Source: Tropicimonas sp. IMCC34011 (lineage in GTDB: Bacteria > Pseudomonadota > Alphaproteobacteria > Rhodobacterales > Rhodobacteraceae). Taken from it: a stretch of 64,000 nt of DNA. Shown here piece by piece: positions 54,297 through 63,847 of the stretch. Location: the NCBI RefSeq assembly GCF_003390865.1, contig NZ_QMEJ01000001.1, positions 744,001-808,000 of the forward strand, in the 5' to 3' direction. The notes under the pieces were generated by a model. It saw nothing but the letters and a program-made list of their open reading frames with translations. It made no database searches and was not told the DNA's origin. The first letter of the stretch is position 1. Each line of letters starts with the position of its first letter. Position numbers and translations under genes: made by a program.

Positions 54297-54320
54297 CAAC
54301 GCTCCAGCCGCGGAGCGTTG
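54297..54320. promoter_or_regulatory. Perfect 9-bp inverted repeat before the TbpB-like lipoprotein gene
   Basis: CAACGCTCC and GGAGCGTTG separated by AGCCGC, 66 bp upstream of the lipoprotein ATG and 136 bp from the divergent thyX start. It could be an operator or a leader hairpin. It does not resemble a Fur box. Confidence 0.5.
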
Positions 54321-54386
54321 ACTTGGAGTGAACGCACCCGAAAACTCCCCCGCAAAACAGGCAAAAACGATCTCGGGGCAGTTCCA

Positions 54387-55433
54387 ATGGTCAAGCAGGC
54401 GATACCCATCGCGCTGATGATTCTACTTGCCGCATGCGGCGGCGGAGACGGCAGCAATCCGGTCAACGGCGACCGGGTCTCGGACGAAGACAACGGCGAG
54501 GGTCCCGGCGCCGAAGATCCCGGCCCCGAGGATCCCGGCGAGACGCCCGATCTTGACGAGAACACCATTCCCGATGCGCTGGCGCAGAACCTGCGCTCCA
54601 TCGCCTACGATCCCGGCGATCCCGCGGATCCGGGCGACGATACCCTGACGGTGGAAATGAACGCGCTCGACGCGGACCGCATCCTTGCGACCTACGACCG
54701 CAATGCCGCCCTCGACGTGGCCGGCTACCGTGCCTTCTCGGTTCAGGACGATGCGCTCGACCGGATCTTCGTCGCCCTCGCGGCGCGCAGTTCGGACGGC
54801 TCGGTGCAGGCCGTCGTCGCCGGCGATGCGGGTCAGTTCACGGATGTCTATCAGGGCGGCTACTACGAACGGGTCGGAGACTATGCGAAGCCGACCGAAG
54901 GCCAGGTGAGCTATGCCGGCAACTACGCTGGCGTGACGAACCTGGCCGATGCCGATCAGGACCAGCGGATGCCGGTGCCCCCGGGCACCGATCCCGCGCT
55001 CGTCCCCCAGCAGGCCGCCCAGACCACCGGCAGCGTCTTCATCAACGTCGATTTCGGGGACAATGCCGTCAACGGCGCGATCTACGACCGCCGCTTCGTG
55101 GACGGGCCCTTTGCCGATCAGGAGCTGGAAACGGTCTTCCTCGCCGATGGCGATCTGGATGACAGCGGCGTTTTCCTCGGCACCGCACGCATGCGCGACG
55201 AAGACGGTGTGCCGTTCGGGGCCGGCACGTTCGGCGGCACGATCGGAGGCGAGAATTCCGAGGGGCTGGCGGGCGTCGTGGCGCTCGACACGATCTTCAT
55301 CCCCGAAGATCCGCGCGAGGAGATCAGCGGCACGTTCGACCGGGAGACCGGCATCTTCGTCCTGCCCCGCTGCGGAACGGCCGATGCGCCAGCGATCTGC
55401 ACCGATGTGGACAGTCTCGAAGACATTGACTGA
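54387..55433 (+). CDS. TbpB-like beta-barrel lipoprotein, candidate Slam substrate
   Basis: A 348-residue lipoprotein: signal peptide with lipobox LLAAC, lipidated Cys17. A flexible acidic linker (about residues 28-58, with EDPGPEDPGETPD) follows, as in surface-anchored lipoproteins. The C-terminal half contains GTARMRDEDGVPFGAGTFGG and a TbpB-type barrel motif TFGGTIGGENSEGLAGVVAL (near residue 280), comparable to the GxFxGxxAEExGG pattern of transferrin-binding-protein-like barrels. The next gene, overlapping by 29 bp, encodes a DUF560/Slam-like protein. Likely displayed on the cell surface; ligand unknown (iron source, haem or adhesion are possibilities). Confidence 0.75.
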   Translation: MVKQAIPIALMILLAACGGGDGSNPVNGDRVSDEDNGEGPGAEDPGPEDPGETPDLDENTIPDALAQNLRSIAYDPGDPADPGDDTLTVEMNALDADRILATYDRNAALDVAGYRAFSVQDDALDRIFVALAARSSDGSVQAVVAGDAGQFTDVYQGGYYERVGDYAKPTEGQVSYAGNYAGVTNLADADQDQRMPVPPGTDPALVPQQAAQTTGSVFINVDFGDNAVNGAIYDRRFVDGPFADQELETVFLADGDLDDSGVFLGTARMRDEDGVPFGAGTFGGTIGGENSEGLAGVVALDTIFIPEDPREEISGTFDRETGIFVLPRCGTADAPAICTDVDSLEDID

Positions 55434-56823
55434 GCGCGGCACCCTCGGCCCCGGCCGCGCCCTTGCGGCGGTGGCGGCGTTCGCCCTGTGCCTCGCGGTC
55501 CCCGAGGCGCCGCGGGCGGAGGAGATCAGCCTCAGCATCCCCGAAGCCCGGGAGCTGGCGCGGCGCGCCTTCCGCGCCGGCGACGACGCCCTTGCCAATG
55601 CCCTCGGCCGGAAGCTTCGTCTCGCAGACCCGGAGGACCCCACGGCCCTCATCCTCATCGCAGCCACTTCCCCGTCCCTCGGGGATGCGAAGGCCGGCCG
55701 CGAGGCTGGCGCAGAAGCGTGGCGTATGGCCGGCAGCGACGGTCTGAAGCACGAGGCCGCGTGGTACACCTCCCGTGCCGCGGCAGCGGACGACAGCTGG
55801 ATCGCTGCGCAATTCTGGATGCGGCGCGCCTACGGCACCGCCCCCGACGATTCGACGCGGGACCGGGTCGGCGAGGCCTTCGGCCGGATGCGGGCCGTTT
55901 CTCCCCTCACGGTCCGCCTGTCCTTCAGCAATGGCCGGACGGACAACATCAACGGTGGCTCCAGCTCAGAATGGCTGGTCCTCGATGACAGCCTGCCGGT
56001 GGGCCGCCTTTCGGGGACCGCGAGGGCCCTGTCCGGCACCCGCACCAGCGCCACCCTCGCCGCGGCCCGCACCCTGTCCCGCGGGACGGACCATCGCACC
56101 GCCCTGACCTTCGACGGCTACCGGACCTGGAACGAACTGTCGGAGGAGGCGCGGGAGCAGGCGCCCGGCATCGAGGGCAGCGCCTTCGATTACGGCGCCG
56201 CTGAGATAGGCCTGACCCATTCGATTGCGCCCGGCGATCTGCCGGTCCCGGATACCTATGCGCTCGCCTTCGGAAAGTCCTGGTACGGCTACGAGCCGCT
56301 CGACCGCTCCGCGCGCCTCTCCCTCGGCCGCAGCGTAGAGCTTCCGGGCGAGGTGGACCTACGCCTTGGCGCGGGTCTCGAGCGGCGCCTGTCGCTCACC
56401 GGCGGCGAGGCCCGCACCGGCCGGACCGCCTCCGTTGCCCTCTCCCGCGAGATTGTCGGTGTGCACACGCGCTTTTCCCTTTCGGCAAGGGATGTCGCGT
56501 CGGACGACGCCAATCTCGACTGGTCCGGCGCCTCGGCCGCCCTCGATCTGTCGATGGGCGAGCCACTGGCAGGGATGCACCTGTCCGGCGGACTGAGCTG
56601 GGAACGGCGGGACTTCGACGCCTACCGCGTCGGCTTCATCGACGTGCCGGGCGGACGGCAGGACGAGACCCTGTCGGCGCGACTGTCGCTCAGGATCGAC
56701 GCCGTGGGGCGCATGGGCTTCTCTCCGGTCATCGGCCTCGAGGCGCGCACCACGGACAGCACCATCAGCCGCTTCGACGGCGAGGCCACGAACCTGACCT
56801 TGGGCGTCGCATCGGCGTTCTGA
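55405..56823 (+). CDS. DUF560/Slam-like outer-membrane protein
   Basis: About 472 residues from an ATG at 55405; a TTG at 55426 is an alternative. Signal peptide ends near APRA. The N-terminal periplasmic part (about 30-155) is helical and repeat-like (ARRAFRAGDDALANALGRKL, ALILIAATSPSLGDAKAG), compatible with TPR repeats. From about residue 165 (VRLSFSNGRTDNINGGSSS) the rest shows alternating amphipathic strands to a terminal Phe (NLTLGVASAF), as expected of an outer-membrane barrel. This TPR-plus-barrel plan is that of Slam, which translocates TbpB-like lipoproteins. Overlaps the lipoprotein gene. Confidence 0.72.
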   Translation: MWTVSKTLTERGTLGPGRALAAVAAFALCLAVPEAPRAEEISLSIPEARELARRAFRAGDDALANALGRKLRLADPEDPTALILIAATSPSLGDAKAGREAGAEAWRMAGSDGLKHEAAWYTSRAAAADDSWIAAQFWMRRAYGTAPDDSTRDRVGEAFGRMRAVSPLTVRLSFSNGRTDNINGGSSSEWLVLDDSLPVGRLSGTARALSGTRTSATLAAARTLSRGTDHRTALTFDGYRTWNELSEEAREQAPGIEGSAFDYGAAEIGLTHSIAPGDLPVPDTYALAFGKSWYGYEPLDRSARLSLGRSVELPGEVDLRLGAGLERRLSLTGGEARTGRTASVALSREIVGVHTRFSLSARDVASDDANLDWSGASAALDLSMGEPLAGMHLSGGLSWERRDFDAYRVGFIDVPGGRQDETLSARLSLRIDAVGRMGFSPVIGLEARTTDSTISRFDGEATNLTLGVASAF

Positions 56824-56906
56824 CGGGATCGGGGACAGGGGATTGCGCTCGCCCGGCGGCGCCCTACCCTCCCCGTCATCCTGACCCAGAACGAGATTGA
56901 GGCGAC

Positions 56907-57335
56907 ATGACGATCCGCTACCTGCATACCATGGTCCGCGTGAAGGACCTCGACGCCACGATGGACTTCTTCCGCCTTCTCGGCCTCGAGGAAAAGCGCC
57001 GGATCGACAACGAGAAGGGGCGATTCTCCCTGATCTTCATGGCGCCTCCGGGACAGCACGAAACGCCCGTCGAGCTGACCTACAACTGGGACGGCGACGA
57101 GGGCCTTCCCTCCGACAGCCGCCATTTCGGCCATCTCGCCTACCGCGTGGACAACATCTACGAGATGTGCGCCAAGCTTCAGGATGCCGGCGTGACCATC
57201 AACCGCCCGCCGCGGGACGGCCACATGGCGTTCGTCCGCTCGCCGGACAACATCTCCATCGAACTGCTCCAGGAAGGGGACGCCCTCGCGCCGGAAGAGC
57301 CGTGGGCCAGCATGGAGAACACGGGCCACTGGTGA
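56907..57335 (+). CDS. gloA: Lactoylglutathione lyase/VOC family protein
   Basis: Glyoxalase I type protein of 142 aa in the VOC superfamily. Metal and glutathione site blocks: YLHTMVRVKDLDATMDFF (His), LMFMAPP-like LIFMAPPGQHETPVELTYN (Glu), HFGHLAYRVDNIYEMC (His) and FVRSPDNISIELLQ (Glu). Expected to convert the hemithioacetal of methylglyoxal and glutathione to lactoylglutathione. The stop overlaps the DUF1194 start (GTGA). Confidence 0.88.
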   Translation: MTIRYLHTMVRVKDLDATMDFFRLLGLEEKRRIDNEKGRFSLIFMAPPGQHETPVELTYNWDGDEGLPSDSRHFGHLAYRVDNIYEMCAKLQDAGVTINRPPRDGHMAFVRSPDNISIELLQEGDALAPEEPWASMENTGHW

Positions 57336-58021
57336 TCAGGACCCTTCTTTCGGCGGCATCCCTTGCCGCTTTTCCCGGGGCGGCAGATGCCTGCCGCCTC
57401 GCCCTGCTCCTCGCGATTGATGTGTCCTCCTCGGTGGATGCACGCGAGGATGCACTCCAGCGGCAGGGGCTCGCCGCGGCGCTTGTGAGTGAGGAGGTCC
57501 GGGCGGGCTTCCTCGCCACGCTTCCGGACGCCCCCGTCGCGCTTTCGGTGTTCGAATGGTCCGGCCGCTGGACGCAGACCGAGATCATCAGCTGGACGCT
57601 GATCGACGGCGCGGACGCGCTCGAGAGCGCCGCCGCCCGCATTTCCGCCAGCCCCCGCAGCGAGACCGAATCTCCGACGGCCCTCGGCTACGCGCTCGGC
57701 TATGCCTCGGGCGCTTTCGCGGACGCGCCGCCTTGCGCGGCGCACACCCTGGACGTCAGCGGCGATGGGCCGAACAACGAGGGATTCGGGCCCGGCCTCG
57801 CCTATGCCAATTTCGATTTCGCCGGAGTGACGGTGAACGGCCTGCCCATCGTTTCGGAGCCGGGCGATCCGGAGGGTCTTGAACGCTATTACGAAGAGAG
57901 CGTCCTCCACGGCCCCGGCGCGTTTTCAGTCGTGGCGCGCGGCTATGACGATGTCGCGCGCGCCATGCGCGAAAAACTGACCCGCGAACTTGCCGGCCGG
58001 GTCTATGGCGCCCTTCGCTGA
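57332..58021 (+). CDS. DUF1194 domain (VWA-like) exported protein
   Basis: A 229-residue protein starting at a GTG coupled to gloA. Signal peptide (hydrophobic LLSAASLAAFPGAADA). A VWA-like fold with MIDAS-type DxSxS in LAIDVSSSVDAREDALQRQG, then SVFEWSGRWTQTEIISWTLI, SPTALGYALGYASGAF and LDVSGDGPNNEG, all diagnostic of DUF1194. Role unknown; location is probably periplasmic. Confidence 0.87.
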   Translation: MIRTLLSAASLAAFPGAADACRLALLLAIDVSSSVDAREDALQRQGLAAALVSEEVRAGFLATLPDAPVALSVFEWSGRWTQTEIISWTLIDGADALESAAARISASPRSETESPTALGYALGYASGAFADAPPCAAHTLDVSGDGPNNEGFGPGLAYANFDFAGVTVNGLPIVSEPGDPEGLERYYEESVLHGPGAFSVVARGYDDVARAMREKLTRELAGRVYGALR

Positions 58022-58150
58022 GGAAAGTATCGGCACCTGACGGACGCTCGAGCGGCGCACAATCCGCGTCCCCCCGCTCCTTCCGTCAACGAGGGAGGTC
58101 ATTGGCTCACCCGCGGCGCCCTTGTCCGGGTCGCCCTCGGGAAGCGACCC

Positions 58151-58648
58151 TCAGTAGATGTACCGGATCTGCTCCCGCCAGTAACGCTCGAGCCGGCGCA
58201 AGGTGCTCGTCGCGGTCTCGAGCGCGTTGGCCTCGATCACGCCCCGGTCCAGCATTTCCTCGGAATGCCGCTCGAACAGCGCGCAGATCACGTCCCGGAT
58301 TTCACGGCCCTCCGCGGTCAGGCGAACGCGGACGGAGCGGCGGTCGATATCGCAGCGCTGATGGTGCATGTAGCCCAGCTCGACCAGCTTCTTCAGATTG
58401 TAGCTGACATTGGAGCCTTGGTAGTATCCGCGGGACTTGAGCTCCCCCGCCGTCACCTCGTTATCGCCGATATTGTAGATGAGGAGAGCCTGAACCGGGT
58501 TCACGTCGATGAGACCGAGCCGCTCGAACTCGTCCTTCACCACGTCGAGCATAAGCCGGTGAAGCCGTTCCAGGAGGCTCAGCCCGTCGAGATAGGTCGC
58601 ATGAACAGAGCTGCGTTCTCCCGGCAGCAATGCGATTTCGATGCTCAT
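58151..58648 (-). CDS. LdtR-like MarR family transcriptional regulator
   Basis: A 165-residue winged-helix regulator. The block NPVQALLIYNIGDNEVTAGE, then LKSRGYYQGSNVSYNLKKLV and DIDRRSVRVRLTAEGREIRD is strongly conserved in the alphaproteobacterial LdtR-like MarR group. In Liberibacter LdtR controls an L,D-transpeptidase and stress tolerance; the target here is unknown. The ribosome-binding site GAAGG lies in the 3' arm of a perfect 10-bp hairpin (58656-58683), suggesting control of its own translation. sdhE is upstream on the same strand. Confidence 0.87.
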   Translation of the reverse strand: MSIEIALLPGERSSVHATYLDGLSLLERLHRLMLDVVKDEFERLGLIDVNPVQALLIYNIGDNEVTAGELKSRGYYQGSNVSYNLKKLVELGYMHHQRCDIDRRSVRVRLTAEGREIRDVICALFERHSEEMLDRGVIEANALETATSTLRRLERYWREQIRYIY

Positions 58649-58655
58649 GCCAGAT

Positions 58656-58683
58656 GCCTTCGGACTGTTGCTGGTCCGAAGGC
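58656..58683 (-). promoter_or_regulatory. Perfect 10-bp hairpin covering the ribosome-binding site of the LdtR-like gene
   Basis: GCCTTCGGAC (58656-58665) and GTCCGAAGGC (58674-58683) pair perfectly around an 8-base loop. Read on the minus strand the 3' arm ends with GAAGGC, and GAAGG stands 8 bases before the ATG at 58648, so the stem hides the Shine-Dalgarno sequence. There is no T-run after it, which argues against a terminator. At DNA level the palindrome could also be an autoregulatory operator. Confidence 0.65.
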
Positions 58684-58738
58684 TTGTGAGGCAAAAAAGC
58701 GAATATGCCGTTAAGATCGGCCGGCACTCTCCGCGCGA

Positions 58739-59019
58739 TCAGACGCCGGCCTGCTCCGCGATCCGGCGGATCATCGCCGCGTGTTCATCGGGGGGCGCCA
58801 CCTGCCCGCTGACCCAGCGGTAGAGGTCCTGATCGTTCTCGCTGAGAAGAGCCTCGTAGCGGTCCAGCTCTTCCTCGCCGAGCGTGTCGATCGTCGTGCG
58901 GGCGAAGGGGCCGAGGATCAGGTCCATCTCCTTCATACCGCGCCGGCCCGAGCGCATCGTGAGGCGGCGTTCGCGGGTCTCGCGGTCTTCGGTGCGGCCG
59001 GCCTTGGCGGATGTCTCCA

Positions 59020-59020
<1 letters not shown>
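58739..59020 (-). CDS. sdhE: Succinate dehydrogenase assembly factor SdhE
   Basis: A 93-residue SdhE (Sdh5/YgfY) family protein that promotes FAD attachment to the succinate dehydrogenase flavoprotein. The hallmark RGMKEMDLIL (RGxxExD) is present, with YEALLSENDQDLYRWVSGQ toward the C-terminus. The ATG at 59020 shares one base with the XRE gene stop; a GTG three bases earlier is an alternative. Coupled to the XRE regulator gene. Confidence 0.92.
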
Positions 59021-60755
<1,735 letters not shown>

Positions 60756-60756
60756 G

Positions 60757-60806
60757 AAGAGTCCGGGCGCCCTTTCGTTCCCGCGAGGGTCGGGCGCCCC
60801 ACTCTT
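60757..60806. repeat. Large interrupted inverted repeat after the aminotransferase gene
   Basis: AAGAGT (60757-60762) pairs with ACTCTT (60801-60806), and between them stand two copies of GGGCGCCC, itself a palindrome, around a T/C-rich loop (TTTCGTTCCC). A strong hairpin immediately after the stop codon of the aminotransferase gene and 14 bp before the next ATG. It lacks a T-run. Confidence 0.55.
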
Positions 60807-60820
60807 GAGCGGAGCGGGCC

Positions 60821-61243
60821 ATGATCGATCTTCCTGACTACTACTTCCGCATCCGCGAGAACGGCGCGATGGTCTTCCGGGTCGATACCGAGAACCGCCA
60901 GCGCCGGATCGAGATGGACCAGATCGCGGTGGTCAACATCCGCAACGGCGAGGTGAAGCCCCACGGGGACCGCACGCTCTCCGCGACCGACATCGCGACG
61001 ATCCGGGGCTGGATGGAGGAGCGTCAGAAAGTCCTGTCCTGGCGGGACCTCGACGACATCCACCGCGCCATCGATCATCTGAACCTGACAGCGCAATGGG
61101 CGCAGTCCAAGGCGACCGACGACCAGCTCGAGAATGTCACCGACGCGCTTCTCCTCGCGATGCACGATCTGCGCTCCGTCCTCGTTCGCAAGAAGGCCGA
61201 TCGCCTGACGAAGGCCCGACAGGATAACGGCGAAGCCGGGTGA
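60821..61243 (+). CDS. Conserved hypothetical protein
   Basis: A 140-residue soluble protein. N-terminal half forms a likely beta domain (PDYYFRIRENGAMVFRVDTE, NRQRRIEMDQIAVVNIRNGE); the C-terminal half is helical (SWRDLDDIHRAIDHLNLTAQ, QLENVTDALLLAMHDLRSVL). I recognise similar Rhodobacterales proteins but no function. The large hairpin separates it from the aminotransferase gene. Its RBS is GGAGCGGG. Confidence 0.8.
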   Translation: MIDLPDYYFRIRENGAMVFRVDTENRQRRIEMDQIAVVNIRNGEVKPHGDRTLSATDIATIRGWMEERQKVLSWRDLDDIHRAIDHLNLTAQWAQSKATDDQLENVTDALLLAMHDLRSVLVRKKADRLTKARQDNGEAG

Positions 61244-61276
61244 CGCGGGACCGGGACGTCCGACCGTCCGCGATCC

Positions 61277-61410
61277 TCATGGCGGCGCGGCAAGCTTGGA
61301 GATAATGGCCACGGGGACGCTCACGGGTTGTCGATCCCGCCCTGCCGCGGAGTGCCAGCGGAGGTGCTCGTGCAAGAGTGGCGGTGCCTTCGCCCAGCCC
61401 CCTGCCCGTC
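61277..61410 (-). pseudogene. Possible frameshifted PAAR-domain remnant
   Basis: Directly after the DUF4123 gene, one minus-strand frame reads GRRHRHSCTSTSAGTPRQGG followed by a stop at 61321. A second frame continues with PVSVPVAIISKLAAPP and stops at 61277. Put together they resemble the PAAR pattern (HxCP, PHxGG, then tVlIgGkpAA). There is no start codon in the first frame near the DUF4123 stop. DUF4123 proteins usually neighbour VgrG or PAAR genes, which fits. It could be a decayed gene, a sequencing indel, or chance. Confidence 0.35.
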
Positions 61411-61415
61411 TCGCC

Positions 61416-62390
61416 TCAGAAGCTGCGCGTGCCGGAAATCTCCTGCCGGTCCTCGCCGCGGATCTGCTGGGCCAGCATCTCGGCGCGCCAGAGGCGCATG
61501 GCGGAGGGCATGTCGGTCCGGGTCAGTTCGGCGAGAACGCCCTCCCGGCCGGCAGCGGTCTCGAACCGGGCGCCGTAGCGCATGTCCATCGTGATGAAGT
61601 CCCAAATCTCCGACTTGGTGGAGAGCCGGTACCGCTCGGCGCGCTCGACGGCATCCTGGATCCGCCTCCGTCCCGTCTCGCCGGGGCCGGCGAGGGAGGC
61701 GAACTCGATTTCCGCCCGGCGCCCGAGGGCCCGCCTATAGGACACCGTCAGGCACGCATATTGATCGGGCGACAGGGACAGGCGGCCGCCCGGATCTTCC
61801 GCCTCCGGCCGCTCGAACAGGGCAAGGCCGGGCGCGGCAGGCGTTTCGGCCAGGATCGCCAACGCCTCCCCGAAGAGCTGAGCCTTTTGCTCGGGCTCGA
61901 GCACATCCATCAGCGCGGCAACCACGTCGGCATCGGCATGACGTAGGAAGACGGGCTCTTCCGGACCCGAGCCGGTCACGGCGCCGTGGCGGGGCGGGCC
62001 GATCATCTCCTCGTCGCGGCCGACAGGCACGTCCACCACGGACAGGCGGCGCATGTGGCGCCAGACGGCGACCTCCGTCTCGCTCCCCTCGTCGGGCCAG
62101 GCCCACCAGACCACCGTCGGCGTTCCGGCGGAGACGTCGCGAACCTGCTCCACGGCGAAGGCGCTCGGGCAGACGACGAGATGGGGGCCGTAGCGTATGT
62201 CCGGCGCGTCGGTCTCCTCGCCGTAGAGGGCGAAATAGTCGAGGCCGACCTCGCGGAGGCGTCCGGGCAGATCGGGATAGTTCGCCCCGTCGAGCACCGC
62301 GAAGAGGCGTCCCGGCAGTCGGCGGAGGGCCTCACCCAGGCGATCCTCCTCCCCCGGCAACTTCATGGCGTCGGCCTCGGCGATGGTCAT
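61416..62390 (-). CDS. DUF4123 domain protein (type VI secretion adaptor-like)
   Basis: A 324-residue protein whose N-terminal region (about 28-150) fits DUF4123: RLFAVLDGANYPDLPGRLRE, VGLDYFALYGEETDAP, YGPHLVVCPSAFAVEQV and HMRRLSVVDVPVGRDEEM with FLRHADADVVAALMDVL. DUF4123 proteins (Tap-1/TEC) load effectors onto VgrG in type VI secretion. The C-terminal half (160-324) is helical and not recognised. No VgrG, Hcp or sheath genes are in the window. Start ATG at 62390, 92 bp after the MATE gene on the same strand. Confidence 0.8.
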   Translation of the reverse strand: MTIAEADAMKLPGEEDRLGEALRRLPGRLFAVLDGANYPDLPGRLREVGLDYFALYGEETDAPDIRYGPHLVVCPSAFAVEQVRDVSAGTPTVVWWAWPDEGSETEVAVWRHMRRLSVVDVPVGRDEEMIGPPRHGAVTGSGPEEPVFLRHADADVVAALMDVLEPEQKAQLFGEALAILAETPAAPGLALFERPEAEDPGGRLSLSPDQYACLTVSYRRALGRRAEIEFASLAGPGETGRRRIQDAVERAERYRLSTKSEIWDFITMDMRYGARFETAAGREGVLAELTRTDMPSAMRLWRAEMLAQQIRGEDRQEISGTRSF

Positions 62391-62482
62391 GGCGTCGCGT
62401 CCTTCGTCCCGGTCTGTCTCGAGCGGAAGCCTACCCATCCCGTCGCCGGTCGCACAGGGCTTTGTTGCCGGAGGGTCCCGCC

Positions 62483-63847
62483 TCAGCCCGGCTGCGGAGC
62501 CGGGACCCGCCCGGCCCGCCAGAAGCGGAGCATCAGCAGGGTCGCCGCGACCGCGAGGCCGATCACCAGTCCGCCCCAGACCCCGGGCGCGCCGAGGCCG
62601 AGCGGAAAGCCGAGGATGTAGCTCGCCGGCAGACCGACGAGCCAATAGGCGATGGTGGCGTAGATCATCGGCACCCGCGTGTCCTGCATCCCGCGCAGGA
62701 ACCCCAGCGCCATGACCTGCGCCGCGTCCGCCATCTGAAAGAGGGCCGCGACGGCGATAAGAGACGTCCCGAGGGCGACGATGCGCGGCCGCTGCGGATC
62801 CTCGGGGTCGAGAAAGGGCACCATCAGCGGCTCGGGCGCCAGGAGGAAGACGGCGACCGTCAGCAAAACCATCAGGCCCGACAGCCCGAGCGCGGCAAAT
62901 GCGCCGCGCCTCAGATGGCGCATATCCCCGAGGCCGAAGGCCCGACCGGCCCGGATCGTGGCCGCGCTCGACAGGCCCAGGTGGACCACGAAGGTCGCGG
63001 TGGCGATCTGGAGCGCGATCCCGTGGGCGGCCAGCGGGACGGCGCCCAGCCAGCCGATCATGACGGCCGTCGCCGAGAACAGGCCGACCTCGGCGAGCTG
63101 GGTCAGACCGATCGGCCAGCCGAGCCGGAACACCTGCCAGAAGACCGCCCCGTCGGACACCCAGAGCCGCGCGAAGAGCGCCTGCACAGGAAAGACGTGC
63201 TGCGCATAGAGCGCAAGGCCGAGAAGAGAGACGAGATGCACCGAGACGGAGGCCAGCGCCGCCCCCTGGACGCCCAGCTCCGGCGCTCCGAGATTGCCGA
63301 AGATCAGCACCCAGTTGACGGCGATGTTCACGACCACCGCTCCGACTGTGACCCAGAGCGAGATCTGCGTGCGTTCAAGGGCGGACAGGTAGCTTTTCAG
63401 CACCATCACCGCGAGCGCCGGCACAAGGCCGGGCCCGACGATTCGCAGGTAGTCCGCCGTCAGCGCCGCGATGCGCGGCTCCTGCCCGAGCGCGAGAAGG
63501 AGCGAGCCGGAGAACCAGAAGAGCGGCAGAAGGATGAGCGAGAAGATGACGGAGAGCCAGAGCCCCATCCTCATCACCCGCCGCACCTGAAGCCGCCCTT
63601 CGTCAGTTTCGGGCTGCGCCGCGACCATCGGCAGGACCGCCTGCGCGAACCCCGCTCCGAAGAGAAAGAACAGGATGAAGAAGGACTGCCCGAGCACCCC
63701 GGCGGCAAGCGCCTCGACGCTGTAGCGACCGAGCATGGCCGTGTCGGTCATGCCGATCACGAACATGCCCAGATTGGCCCCGACAAGCGGCAGCCCAAGG
63801 CTCAAGAGAGCCCGCGCGTGTCCGGCTATGGAGAGGCGATCCGTCAT
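62483..63847 (-). CDS. MATE family efflux transporter
   Basis: Multidrug and toxin extrusion protein of 454 aa, 12 helices in two MatE repeats. Blocks: LSLGLPLVGANLGMFVIGMT, DTAMLGRYSVEALAAGVLG, VNIAVNWVLIFGNLGAPELG, and in the second half LTQLAEVGLFSATAVMIGWL and FQMADAAQVMALGFLRGMQD. Exports cationic compounds in exchange for Na+ or H+. ATG at 63847 (MTDRLSIAGHARALL) chosen; the frame extends upstream without support. The 153 bp from here to the window end show no gene. Confidence 0.93.
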   Translation of the reverse strand: MTDRLSIAGHARALLSLGLPLVGANLGMFVIGMTDTAMLGRYSVEALAAGVLGQSFFILFFLFGAGFAQAVLPMVAAQPETDEGRLQVRRVMRMGLWLSVIFSLILLPLFWFSGSLLLALGQEPRIAALTADYLRIVGPGLVPALAVMVLKSYLSALERTQISLWVTVGAVVVNIAVNWVLIFGNLGAPELGVQGAALASVSVHLVSLLGLALYAQHVFPVQALFARLWVSDGAVFWQVFRLGWPIGLTQLAEVGLFSATAVMIGWLGAVPLAAHGIALQIATATFVVHLGLSSAATIRAGRAFGLGDMRHLRRGAFAALGLSGLMVLLTVAVFLLAPEPLMVPFLDPEDPQRPRIVALGTSLIAVAALFQMADAAQVMALGFLRGMQDTRVPMIYATIAYWLVGLPASYILGFPLGLGAPGVWGGLVIGLAVAATLLMLRFWRAGRVPAPQPG

